A DNA stretch of 58,446 nucleotides, taken from positions 1-58,446 of the forward strand of contig JAEINP010000034.1 of assembly GCA_016342355.1 (NCBI GenBank), read 5' to 3'. The notes beneath the pieces are model-generated. The model saw only the letters and a list, made by a program, of their open reading frames with translations. It was not told where the DNA came from and searched no databases. Every line of letters begins with the position of its first letter. Within the stretch, counting starts at the first letter, position 1. Positions 44,229 to 52,507 of the stretch are shown in pieces. This stretch comes from Desulfatibacillum sp. Its GTDB lineage: Bacteria > Desulfobacterota > Desulfobacteria > Desulfobacterales > Desulfatibacillaceae. Made by a program: the position numbers and the translations under genes.

Positions 44229-45953
44229 TCAGGCCGCCTGCCTCTCGGCTTTGTTGTTGGGTTTTCTTTCGTCCGCTTCCCTTATCTGCAAGGCCTTTCC
44301 ATCCAGGGTGGCATTGGACAGGCTCCTGAGAATCCGGGGGGCCAGGCTTTGTTCCACTTCAAAAAAGGAGAACTCGCGGTTGAGGTCTATCTGGCCGATA
44401 CTATGGGATTTGATGCCCGAATTATCGCAGATGAGGCGCACGATGGTTCCTTCGTTCACCTTGTCCAGGCGGCCCCGGTTGATAAAAAAGCGCTGGGTCT
44501 TTTTTCCCCTGAGGCGCGCTTTGGGCTTGCTCGTTTTAGAGTATTTATCCCTTTGCTGATAGGACGAAGGCCCGGATTTTCTTTCGTAGCCGCCCTTTTT
44601 TTCGTAATTGCCCTGATTCTTGGGCATGGAACTGGCGTTGATATCCCCGGCGTTGCGGTAGTAATCCAGCATGCGGGTGAATTCGGTGGAGACCATCCGT
44701 TTGATGATATCCTCCCTGTCCAGCCCGTCAAAAGCCTCAAAAATCGCAGGCATGTATTGGGCGATATCTTCTTCCCGGACCTCGATTTTGGCTATTTTTT
44801 CCGCCATGCACGTGATTTGCTTTTCGCAGATGTCCCGGCCCTGGGGCAGGGAATCAAAGCGGAACTTGATGTTGCCGCGCTTTTCCAGGGCATGGATGCG
44901 GTATTTGTCCCGGGGGGTGATGAGAGCCATGGACTGCCCCTGCTTGCCCGCACGGGCGGTCCTGCCGCTCCGATGGGTGTAGGATTCCTGGTCATCGGGC
45001 AGGGTGTAATGGATCACATGGGTGATGTCGTCCACATCCAGGCCCCGTGCTGCCACGTCCGTAGCCACCAAAACCTGGACCGCCTTGCGCCGGAATTTTC
45101 CCATGACCTGATCCCGCTGGGGCTGGGACAAGTCCCCGTGCAGGGCCTCGGCGTTATAACCATCGGCAACCAGGGCTTCGGCTATGTTCTGGGTGTCCCT
45201 GCGGGTGCGGCAAAAAACCAGGCCGAACATGTCCGGGCAGAAATCCAGGATGCGTTTCAGGGCTGGGTAGCGATTTTTTTCCTGAATCGTGTAGCAGGAG
45301 TGGGAAATATCGCGGGAAGACTGGTTGCGGCCTCCCACGGTGACCTCTACCGGATCACGCAGATAGGTTCGGGCAATAGCGGCCACGCCCCGGGGCATGG
45401 TGGCGGAAAACAGCCAGGTTTGCCGGGACGGGGGCAACGCGGCCAGGATGGTGTCGATATCCTGCTGGAAGCCCATATTGAGCATTTCGTCGGCCTCGTC
45501 CAAAATAGCATGGGTCACCTGGGAGGGTTTCACCACCTTGCGGTTCATGAGGTCCAACAGGCGGCCCGGGGTGGCGACGATGATCTGGACGCCGTTCTTC
45601 ACGGTCCGGATCTGCTTGGCGATATCCGCGCCGCCATAAACCGCGACCACCCGGATTTCTTCCATGTATTTGGCGAAATTTTTCAAGTCCCCGGTGATCT
45701 GGAGGCAAAGCTCCCGGGTGGGGCACAAGATAATGGCCTGAGGCCTGGAGACCTGGAGGTCCATGGCCTGAATGAGGGGCAGGCCGTACGCGCCGGTCTT
45801 TCCCGTGCCGGTCTGGGCCAGTCCTACAAAATCTCTCTCTCCGGAGAGCAGGTAGGGTATGGCTTTTTCCTGGATGGGCATGGGGGAGTCAAATCCCAGG
45901 CTTTCAACGGCCCTGGCCAGTTCGTCCCGTAATCCCAGTGTTCTAAAATCCAT
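44229..45953 (-). CDS. deaD: DEAD-box RNA helicase (DeaD/CsdA-like) with DbpA-type C-terminal domain
   Basis: A 574-residue RNA helicase that unwinds duplexes during ribosome assembly and mRNA decay, especially in the cold. Q-motif at SPMPIQEKAIP, motif I AQTGTGKTG, motif Ib TPGRLLDLM, motif II ILDEADEML, motif III SATMPRG, motif V ATDVAARGLDVDD and motif VI YTHRSGRTARAG are all present. A charged linker (about 430-495, with repeated KK/YE) leads to a DbpA RNA-binding domain (about 500-570) ending in a basic tail. AAGAAGAG precedes the ATG. A folded leader lies 100-140 bases upstream. Confidence 0.95.
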   Translation of the reverse strand: MDFRTLGLRDELARAVESLGFDSPMPIQEKAIPYLLSGERDFVGLAQTGTGKTGAYGLPLIQAMDLQVSRPQAIILCPTRELCLQITGDLKNFAKYMEEIRVVAVYGGADIAKQIRTVKNGVQIIVATPGRLLDLMNRKVVKPSQVTHAILDEADEMLNMGFQQDIDTILAALPPSRQTWLFSATMPRGVAAIARTYLRDPVEVTVGGRNQSSRDISHSCYTIQEKNRYPALKRILDFCPDMFGLVFCRTRRDTQNIAEALVADGYNAEALHGDLSQPQRDQVMGKFRRKAVQVLVATDVAARGLDVDDITHVIHYTLPDDQESYTHRSGRTARAGKQGQSMALITPRDKYRIHALEKRGNIKFRFDSLPQGRDICEKQITCMAEKIAKIEVREEDIAQYMPAIFEAFDGLDREDIIKRMVSTEFTRMLDYYRNAGDINASSMPKNQGNYEKKGGYERKSGPSSYQQRDKYSKTSKPKARLRGKKTQRFFINRGRLDKVNEGTIVRLICDNSGIKSHSIGQIDLNREFSFFEVEQSLAPRILRSLSNATLDGKALQIREADERKPNNKAERQAA

Positions 45954-46051
45954 GTGGATAAATCTCTTCTTTCAAAAAACAACCGGAAGCGGTCTCTCCG
46001 GACAGTTCAAGGGGTCCTGGCTATTTCCATGGGTGAACAAACCGGCATCAG

Positions 46052-46094
46052 CCGGGCTTTTTGAACCGGGGAACTCCCGGTTTGATACAGCCCG
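46052..46094 (-). promoter_or_regulatory. Structured 5' leader element of the DEAD-box helicase gene
   Basis: Nested stems: outer CGGGCT (46052-46057) with AGCCCG (46089-46094), inner AACCGGG (46064-46070) with CCCGGTT (46076-46082). About 100-140 bases upstream of the helicase ATG on the same strand. Such leaders in cold-induced helicase genes can act as thermosensors or autoregulatory sites; here the role is inferred. Confidence 0.35.
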
Positions 46095-46220
46095 TTGATC
46101 TTTCCAATCACCCACAGCCAGGATTGTACGAACTATTCGGCGCACTGGCTTCCGGCTGGTCTTTATTAAATTGACGGTGTGTGTGGCATCGCCCGGTTTA
46201 ATACGAAAAGATTCCACAAA

Positions 46221-46253
46221 CACAAAAAAACCGCCCGGGGTAATCCGGGCGGT
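46221..46253 (-). terminator. Rho-independent terminator of the PTS IIA-PII-like transcript
   Basis: ACCGCCCGG (46230-46238) pairs with CCGGGCGGT (46245-46253) around GGTAAT, followed on the minus strand by seven T. It lies about 150 bases after the PII-like stop. Confidence 0.8.
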
Positions 46254-46404
46254 ATCGTACTCAAGCATTCCCGAAGGCCCCCATACACCGGAGCCAATGA
46301 CCGGTCTTTTCCAGTCAACGGATATTATACGCACTAATTGGGGTCTGTGCAAGAATTATTTTTGGAGGTGTTGGGAACAAACCACCTGTTTGAAAAAAAC
46401 CGCC

Positions 46405-46746
46405 CTAAAGCGCTTCCAGGCCCAGGGCGCCCATGTCCACCAGGGGGACGACAAAATAGAATCCCTGGGAGGGCTTGCCGGTTTCCCGGAACAGGCTTTG
46501 GATGAAAGCCGTGGCCTGATCCAGAAGTTCTCTGTCTTCCAGGGCTGTGAAGATGGTTTTGTTGTGGGCGGCGCCGCCGGTAGTCATGGTGCGAAATCCA
46601 GCGAAGATGGGGATATTGTTACTGATAAGCTGCAAAAGATCCGTGGTTTCGGCCACCGTGGCTTCGGTGATGCCCATGTCTATCCACCCGGTGATGAGGT
46701 CGTCCAGGACCTGTTCGTTATTTATGACGGCGATAAGCAAATACAT
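46405..46746 (-). CDS. Small PII-like protein
   Basis: A 113-residue protein with the alternating strand-helix pattern of the PII/CutA-like fold: YLLIAVINNEQVLDDLITGW, then a long polar loop region (VAETTDLLQLISNNIPIFAG), and FYFVVPLVDMGALGLEAL at the end. It lacks the uridylylation Tyr loop of GlnB. Its 36-base spacing after the PTS IIA gene suggests an operon. The partner is unknown; the idea of a nucleotide- or metabolite-sensing adaptor is inference. Confidence 0.7.
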   Translation of the reverse strand: MYLLIAVINNEQVLDDLITGWIDMGITEATVAETTDLLQLISNNIPIFAGFRTMTTGGAAHNKTIFTALEDRELLDQATAFIQSLFRETGKPSQGFYFVVPLVDMGALGLEAL

Positions 46747-46782
46747 GGTGTTCCCGTGTTGAGTCCGTGTTGATGCCGGCTA

Positions 46783-47253
46783 TTAATGAAAAGCCATGGA
46801 GTCTTCGATTTTCCTGATCCGGGAATACAAGGCCTCGGGCGAGGACGCCGAGCGCACGGCTTGCAGGAAGTCCTTTGTTTTAATCAACCTGGAGATTCCG
46901 GCAAGAAGCCTGAGGTGGATGCTCGTTTGGTTGCGAGGCACAACCATGGCGATAATCACATCCACGAGCCGGGTGTCCAGGGCGTTAAAATCCAGGGGGG
47001 TGACCGGTCTCACGAGAACAATGGCGGGACGGGTGACATCCGCACAGGCGGCGTGGGGTATGCCTACCCCGCCTCCGATGCCTGTGCTCATGACATGTTC
47101 CCTCTCCTTCATGCACGCATGAACCGATTCCTTGTCCGGCGCAACGCCGCAACGGGCAAAGGCATCGGCCACAAAATCCAGGACCGCCTCTTTATCCCGG
47201 ATAGGAGCGTCCAAAAAAACCTGCTTTGCTGACATGTGATCGCTGACTTTCAT
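46783..47253 (-). CDS. ptsN: PTS EIIA protein of the fructose/nitrogen (PtsN-like) class
   Basis: A 156-residue EIIA domain. The phosphorylatable His67 is in GGGVGIPHAACADV, the family's HA motif, with MSTGIGGGVGIPHA as lead-in. LLAGISRLIKTKDFLQAV near the end is typical. No EI, HPr or sugar-specific EIIB/C is nearby, so a regulatory PtsN-type role is more likely than sugar transport. It sits just before the PII-like gene; both could report on nitrogen, carbon or potassium status. The first ATG (47253) lacks a strong ribosome site; ATG 47235 is an alternative. Confidence 0.85.
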   Translation of the reverse strand: MKVSDHMSAKQVFLDAPIRDKEAVLDFVADAFARCGVAPDKESVHACMKEREHVMSTGIGGGVGIPHAACADVTRPAIVLVRPVTPLDFNALDTRLVDVIIAMVVPRNQTSIHLRLLAGISRLIKTKDFLQAVRSASSPEALYSRIRKIEDSMAFH

Positions 47254-47497
47254 GACTTGCCAAACCCCGAATCTGTTATATATTGGAATTATGGTACATA
47301 CAATAAGCCGAAGTGCAAAGAAAAATCAACAATTTATCCCAATTCGCCCTACCCCTGGCTCCTCGCCATAATTGGCCCATGGCCCAATTGACACCACTTC
47401 CAATATGTGGGATACTTTCCTAGTTAAAACCCTGCTTAACCTGGACGCAAGGGGAAAAATCCGGGAAAAAGCGGGCCGACAGGGAGGCAACTTTTAT

Positions 47498-47515
47498 ATG
47501 AAAGTGCTGATATGA
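47498..47515 (+). CDS. Five-codon leader ORF overlapping the rpoH start
   Basis: ATG at 47498 reads M-K-V-L-I and then TGA at 47513-47515, overlapping the sigma-factor ATG at 47512 as ATGA. AGGGAGG at about 47481 fits this ORF (spacing about 10) and lies 24 or more bases from the sigma ATG. Translation of the sigma factor could therefore be coupled to this mini-ORF. The alternative is that the site serves rpoH from a distance. Confidence 0.4.
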   Translation: MKVLI

Positions 47516-48498
47516 CGGTAAAAATGAGTAAGTCATCCAAAGACGGACCTAAGCCGGATAAAAAGGTGAAGGCGGCCCCTCCGGCCAAGGTCGCCAAAGA
47601 GTCCAAGGAAAGGGCTCTGGTTTCCTATGACCCGTTACAGAGGTATTTGTCGGAAATAAGCAGATATCCCCTTTTGACAAGGGATGAAGAAAGAGAACTT
47701 GGCATCCGAGTCCAGGAATTTGACGACCCGGACGCCGCCTACCGGCTTGTGACAGCCAACCTGCGTCTGGTGGTGAAAATCGCCCTGGAATTCCAAAGGG
47801 TGTGGATGCAGAATCTCCTGGACCTTATCCAGGAGGGCAATATTGGGCTTATGCAGGCAGCCAGGAAATTTGACCCTTATAAAAACGTCAAGTTTTCCTA
47901 TTATTCGTCCTTTTGGATCAAAGCCTACATCCTCAAGTTCATCATGGATAACTGGCGGCTGGTGAAGATCGGCACCACCCAGGCCCAGCGCAAACTTTTT
48001 TTCAAATTGAAAAAAGAAAAGCAAAGGCTGCTGGAAGAAGGATTCGACCCCAAGCCCAAACTCCTTTCGGAAAAACTGGGCGTCTCGGAGCGGGACATCA
48101 TCGACATGGACCAGCGCCTGAACAACTGGGACTTGTCTTTGGACGCCCCGGTCAAGGATGATTCCGACAGCGAAAGAATCGAGTTTTTGTCCACCCCGAG
48201 TGAATCCGCCGAAGATCAGGTGGCGCGCAAGGAAATGGAAACCATCCTGCGGGAAAAAATTGAGATATTCCGCAAAACCCTGAAAACCCGGGAACTGGAA
48301 ATCTTTGATGAACGGGTGTTTTCCGACTCTCCCGTGACCCTCCAGCAAATTGGAGACCGCCACAGCATTTCCAGGGAGCGGGTCCGTCAGGTGGAAAGCG
48401 GCGTAGTCAAAAAACTCAAGGTCTTCCTGGAAAAGGAAATTCCCGACTTTTCCAATTACCAGGGCGGCTTCGAACCGGATACCCAGGGAAATCCCTGA
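47512..48498 (+). CDS. rpoH: RNA polymerase sigma factor, RpoH (sigma-32) type
   Basis: A 328-residue group-3 sigma factor directing heat-shock-type transcription. A charged N-terminal extension (about 1-38, KK/PK-rich) precedes region 1.2 (DPLQRYLSEISRYPLLTRDE), region 2 (RLVVKIALEFQRVW, DLIQEGNIGLMQAARKFD and FSYYSSFWIKAYIL), the RpoH-box QRKLFFKLK, region 3 and region 4 (VTLQQIGDRHSISRERVRQV). The RpoH box is what separates it from RpoS or RpoD. Downstream is a terminator, so it is monocistronic. Start choice: ATG 47512 or ATG 47524; the leader ORF overlaps the first. Confidence 0.92.
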   Translation: MTVKMSKSSKDGPKPDKKVKAAPPAKVAKESKERALVSYDPLQRYLSEISRYPLLTRDEERELGIRVQEFDDPDAAYRLVTANLRLVVKIALEFQRVWMQNLLDLIQEGNIGLMQAARKFDPYKNVKFSYYSSFWIKAYILKFIMDNWRLVKIGTTQAQRKLFFKLKKEKQRLLEEGFDPKPKLLSEKLGVSERDIIDMDQRLNNWDLSLDAPVKDDSDSERIEFLSTPSESAEDQVARKEMETILREKIEIFRKTLKTRELEIFDERVFSDSPVTLQQIGDRHSISRERVRQVESGVVKKLKVFLEKEIPDFSNYQGGFEPDTQGNP

Positions 48499-48506
48499 CA
48501 TTTCTT

Positions 48507-48531
48507 GGCCGGGCCCCTGGCCCGGCCTTTT
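48507..48531 (+). terminator. Rho-independent terminator after rpoH
   Basis: GGCCGGGCC (48507-48515) pairs perfectly with GGCCCGGCC (48519-48527) around CCT, followed by TTTT and then a further T-rich tract. It starts nine bases after the rpoH stop and ends just before the TPR gene. Confidence 0.85.
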
Positions 48532-48553
48532 GTCTTTTTGCTTTGGAGCCATA

Positions 48554-50401
48554 ATGTTCGAGGTACGCGAAGGCACTGTCCATTCCAAACCGGCAAGGCA
48601 TTCTTCCAAGGAATTGGTATTGAATGATGGACCCCGGTTTTGGGTTCGGTTAGGCATAGGAGCCTTACTGGCCCTTGCCCTGGCAACCCCTCCCGGGTGT
48701 GTCCGGCCCGGCGGAATTCCTGCGCCAAAACCCTCCGTGATCCGGGAAGAACCCTCAATTCAGGAAGAATACTCAACTCCCGCCCCTGCCCGCTCCGGCA
48801 GCAGCGCCTCGTATTACGACTACCTCATGGCCCAAAGAATGGTATGGGACAGGAACCTGGACGCCGCTGCCCTGTATTTGGGTCAAGCCATTGAACAGGA
48901 CCCCCAATCCCTGTTTTTGCGCCAGGGCCTTATGGAAGTCTTGGCTGAAAAGGGCGATTATGAAGAGGCTCTGGAGCAGTCCAACCAGCTTCTGAAACAA
49001 AACCCGGACAATGTCCAGGCTCTCATGGCCCATGGGAGCATCCTGTTCCAACAAAACGAGTTTGCAAAGGCTGGGGAGGTGTATCAAAAGGTTCTGAAAC
49101 TGGCACCCGAGGAAACCAGCGCGCATTTCCTTTTGGGGGAGACTTACCTAAAATCAAACCAGCCGGGTAAGGCGATCGCTGTTTATGAGGATTTCCTGAA
49201 AAGATTTCCCTCATCCCCCAGTGCGCTGAACATGTGGTACATTATGGGCAAAACTCATTTCAGCCAGGGAAATTTTGCCAAGGCCGCCAACGCCTTTGAA
49301 CAAACCCTTGCGTTAAAGCCGGAACTGACCCAGGTGCGCCTGAATCTTGTGGAGGCCTACGAGGAGCTTGGGAACGACAAAAAAGTGGAATCCCTATACA
49401 GGAAAATGATGGAGGACACTCCGTCGGAAACCGTTCCCTACATAGGGCTGGGCCGGTATTATCTTAAAAAGCAGAAGCCCGAAAAAGCCCTGGAGGTTTT
49501 CGCCCGGGCAAGGGAAATCCATAAGCAGGATCCTTTGCTGGAAAGAAGTATCGCCCATGCTTATCTGGCTTTCGATTATTTTTCCGAGGCGGCGGCAATC
49601 TTTTCGGTCCTTAGTGAACTCAATCCCCGCGACGGGGAAATCCTGTACTTCCTGGGCTATGCCCTGGAGGGAGCAGGCAATGAGGACCAAGCCCTGGAGG
49701 CGTATCGGAAAATTCCACCCGAGTCCACCTATTATGCCCAGGCACTCATTTACGTTGCCTACATGACCAAAACCCCGGAGGACGCCTTGAACGCCTTGAC
49801 CGCATTAAAGGCCGCCACCACCGGAGATCACCTGGAAACGGAATACGCCATCCATGCCGCCAACCTGCACCAACAGGCGGGCAACCAGGAACTGGCCGCA
49901 GAAATCCTTGCCAAACGGGTGGAGGATGACCCTGAGAACCTTGTCCTTCTCTTTAATCTGGGTATTATTTATGACAAACAAAACCGCAAAGAAGAATGCA
50001 TAGATATGATGAAGCGGGTCGTGGAACTAAAGCCAGACCACGCCGATGCCCTGAATTTTTTGGGCTATACCTATGCGGACCTGGGCATCCATCTTGAGGA
50101 AGCCAGAGACTTGATCGCCAGAGCCCTGGAAATCTCCCCAAAAGATGGTTATATTATGGATAGTATGGGCTGGGTCCATTTCAAGCTGGGAGAGTATAAA
50201 AAGGCCCTTGGATTTTTAAAAAAGGCCGTGGAACTGGCCCCCGATGATCCGGTTATCCGGGAACACCTGGGGGATGCTTATATGAAGACAGGAAACCCCA
50301 AAGAGGCCCTCAAGGCCTATAAGATATCCCTGCCAGGAAAGATCAAGCGGGGCGACGACACCGCAGAACTGGAAGAAAAAATCAGGGCCTTGGAAAATTA
50401 A
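48554..50401 (+). CDS. Tetratricopeptide-repeat lipoprotein-like protein
   Basis: A 615-residue protein with a hydrophobic segment at about 33-48 ending in ATPPGC (Cys49), a weak lipobox (Pro at -3 is unusual). From about residue 85 to 600 it is built of TPR units, about 15 or more, e.g. VLAEKGDYEEALEQSNQLLK, YTYADLGIHLEEARDLIARA and GWVHFKLGEYKKALGFLKKA. Such proteins are scaffolds in envelope assembly or protein complexes. I chose ATG 48554, behind TTGGAG; a TTG at 48530 lies in the terminator. It probably begins an operon with the BI-1 gene (87-base gap). Confidence 0.85.
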   Translation: MFEVREGTVHSKPARHSSKELVLNDGPRFWVRLGIGALLALALATPPGCVRPGGIPAPKPSVIREEPSIQEEYSTPAPARSGSSASYYDYLMAQRMVWDRNLDAAALYLGQAIEQDPQSLFLRQGLMEVLAEKGDYEEALEQSNQLLKQNPDNVQALMAHGSILFQQNEFAKAGEVYQKVLKLAPEETSAHFLLGETYLKSNQPGKAIAVYEDFLKRFPSSPSALNMWYIMGKTHFSQGNFAKAANAFEQTLALKPELTQVRLNLVEAYEELGNDKKVESLYRKMMEDTPSETVPYIGLGRYYLKKQKPEKALEVFARAREIHKQDPLLERSIAHAYLAFDYFSEAAAIFSVLSELNPRDGEILYFLGYALEGAGNEDQALEAYRKIPPESTYYAQALIYVAYMTKTPEDALNALTALKAATTGDHLETEYAIHAANLHQQAGNQELAAEILAKRVEDDPENLVLLFNLGIIYDKQNRKEECIDMMKRVVELKPDHADALNFLGYTYADLGIHLEEARDLIARALEISPKDGYIMDSMGWVHFKLGEYKKALGFLKKAVELAPDDPVIREHLGDAYMKTGNPKEALKAYKISLPGKIKRGDDTAELEEKIRALEN

Positions 50402-50487
50402 TTTCGCCCAAGCCAAACTCAACTGCGCAGCCCTAATGGCGACGGCAGTCATTGACGATGTGAAACAAGAATAAGGAGGGTAAAACC

Positions 50488-51195
50488 ATGGAACCCATGA
50501 CCTATCAATCAGCGGAACAAGTTAAAACAAGAGTAAACGCCTTTATTTTAAGCGTGTATAACTGGATGTTCATCGGCTTGGGGCTTACCGGTGTTGTGGC
50601 CTATTCCACCTTTAGGATCCCCGCGCTTTCCAAGCTCATTTTTTCCACGCCCGGAGTGTTTTTTGCCCTCATGATCGGCGAACTGGCCATGGTTTTCATT
50701 CTTGTCGGCCGGATAACCAAAATGCAGGCAAGCACCGCCACGGCCATGTTTGTCGCCTATTCTGCCCTTAACGGGCTTACCATGTCGTTTATTTTTCTCG
50801 CCTACACGAAAACCGCCATTTTCGGGGCTTTTTTCGCCACGGCAGGCACCTTTGCGGCATGCAGCATTTATGGATGGGTAACCAAAAGGGATCTGACATC
50901 CATGGGCAGTTTCATGTTCATGGGCCTCATTGGGGTGATTATCGCTTCCGTCGTGAACATGTTCCTGGCCAGTTCCGCATTGTATTGGGCGATTACTTAC
51001 ATCACCATCTTTATTTTTGTGGGCCTCACCGCCTATGACACCCAAAAGATCAAGGAAATGGCCCTGACCCAGCCTGCGGACATCGGCGCTGGAGCGGTGC
51101 GCAAAGGCGCCATCATGGGCGCATTGAAACTGTACTTGGATTTTATCAACCTCTTCCTCATGATGCTTCGCCTTTTTGGCGGAGGCCGGGACTAA
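50488..51195 (+). CDS. Bax inhibitor-1/YccA family membrane protein
   Basis: A 235-residue protein with seven hydrophobic segments. VYNWMFIGLGLTGVVAYSTF, NGLTMSFIFLAYTKTAIFGA and FVGLTAYDTQKIKEMALTQP are BI-1/YccA family blocks, the last with the Asp pair (YD-T-Q-K) typical of the C-terminal half. Family members form Ca2+- or H+-sensitive leaks and are FtsH substrates. GGAGGG precedes ATG 50488. Neighbours are envelope and stress genes, consistent with membrane quality control. Confidence 0.93.
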   Translation: MEPMTYQSAEQVKTRVNAFILSVYNWMFIGLGLTGVVAYSTFRIPALSKLIFSTPGVFFALMIGELAMVFILVGRITKMQASTATAMFVAYSALNGLTMSFIFLAYTKTAIFGAFFATAGTFAACSIYGWVTKRDLTSMGSFMFMGLIGVIIASVVNMFLASSALYWAITYITIFIFVGLTAYDTQKIKEMALTQPADIGAGAVRKGAIMGALKLYLDFINLFLMMLRLFGGGRD

Positions 51196-51220
51196 CCAGG
51201 CCGGGTGAAAGCCGCTTTGC

Positions 51221-52450
51221 ATGGCTAATACACACATCGACATATTGTTAAAGCGCGGGGTTGCCATGCCTCTCCCTGAAAGTGTTTTCGTGGGAGAGGA
51301 GGTCAACCCCGAACGCATTTCAGGGCAGGGCGTGGTGATCCATCCGGGTTGCCGCATCACTGGCGAATCCACCTGCATCCTGGCCGGCGCCATCATTGGC
51401 GAGGAAGCCCCTGCCACGGTGCAGGATTGCCAGGTAGGGCCGAATGTTCGCCTCAAGGGCGGCTTTTTCCAGGGGGCTGTTTTTCTGAAAGGGTCTTCCA
51501 TGGGGTCCGGCGCCCATGTGCGGCCCGGCACAATTTTTGAAGAAGAGGCTAACGGCGCCCATACCGTGGGACTCAAACAGACTATTCTGTTTCCCTTTGT
51601 GACTTTGGGAAGCCTCATCAACTTTTGCGATTGCCTCATGGCCGGAGGTACGGACCGGAAAAATCACAGCGAGGTGGGGTCTTCGTATATCCACTTCAAT
51701 TATACGCCCCAACAGGACAAGGCCACGCCGTCCATGATTGGAGACGTATGCCGGGGCGTCATGCTCAACCAGCGGCCCATTTTCCTGGGAGGCCAGGGCG
51801 GACTGGTGGGACCGTGCCGGATTGAGTATGGCAACGTAATCGCAGCAGGAACGGTTTGGCGCAAGGACGTCACCAAGCCCGGCAACCTGCTTATGGAGCG
51901 GGCTGCGCCCAAATCATCCATGCCCTTTGAACCCGGAGTGTATCGTGCGGTAAAACGGGTGGCCCGCAACAACTTGGCTTATATCGCCGATCTCCTGGCC
52001 CTGCGCATGTGGTACGGGCAGGTGCGTTCCCGGTTTTTTCACGGCGGGCTGGAGCAAGCCCTGTATGAAGGTTTGCTGAAAACCTGCGATCAAGCCATTG
52101 ACGAACGGATCAAGCGCTTTGCCGCGTTTTGCGGCAAGTTGCCCGAGTCCGGTCGCATTTTGGAGGAACTCGCCCAAAGCCCTCCCCCGGAATCCCTGTT
52201 AGAACAAAAACGTCAGTTGGCCGAAAGGTCTGACGATATTTGCGCCTGTTTGGAGCAATGGCGGTCCCGCACCAAGGACTACAACGCAGGGGACGCTTTT
52301 TTGAAAATGACCGGAACCTCCGGAACCTCGTACCTGGAATGCATCAAAGGCCTTGGGCCGGAACAGGCTGCGTTGGGGACCGCCTGGCTTTCAGGGTTTA
52401 CGGAAAATATTTTGGAAGAAACCCTTGCCATTGTTCCTTCCTGCCGATAA
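51221..52450 (+). CDS. GlmU-like left-handed beta-helix protein
   Basis: A 409-residue protein whose first ~230 residues carry hexapeptide-type turns (VVIHPGCRITGESTCILAGA, IIGEEAPATVQDCQVGPNVR, GSGAHVRPGTIFEEEANGAH) and GlmU-like sequence TVGLKQTILFPFVTLGSLIN. The remaining ~180 residues are helical (about 240-400). The N-terminal nucleotidyltransferase of GlmU is absent. Located directly before glmM, so a role in UDP-GlcNAc or related sugar acetylation is likely; the exact reaction cannot be told. Start ATG 51221 lacks a clear ribosome site, and ATG 51266 is an alternative. I recall homologues being annotated as UDP-N-acetylglucosamine pyrophosphorylase-like. Confidence 0.75.
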   Translation: MANTHIDILLKRGVAMPLPESVFVGEEVNPERISGQGVVIHPGCRITGESTCILAGAIIGEEAPATVQDCQVGPNVRLKGGFFQGAVFLKGSSMGSGAHVRPGTIFEEEANGAHTVGLKQTILFPFVTLGSLINFCDCLMAGGTDRKNHSEVGSSYIHFNYTPQQDKATPSMIGDVCRGVMLNQRPIFLGGQGGLVGPCRIEYGNVIAAGTVWRKDVTKPGNLLMERAAPKSSMPFEPGVYRAVKRVARNNLAYIADLLALRMWYGQVRSRFFHGGLEQALYEGLLKTCDQAIDERIKRFAAFCGKLPESGRILEELAQSPPPESLLEQKRQLAERSDDICACLEQWRSRTKDYNAGDAFLKMTGTSGTSYLECIKGLGPEQAALGTAWLSGFTENILEETLAIVPSCR

Positions 52451-52507
52451 AAACAGAACTGTTCTTGCAGATGCAATGCAATCAACTCTGAAAAAATTGG
52501 AAATATA

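Noticed and set aside
44127-45932. Long plus-strand open frame (601 codons) opposite the DEAD-box gene
   Set aside because: It has no recognisable domain, while the minus strand carries all DEAD-box motifs. High-GC codon bias of the real gene keeps the opposite frame open.
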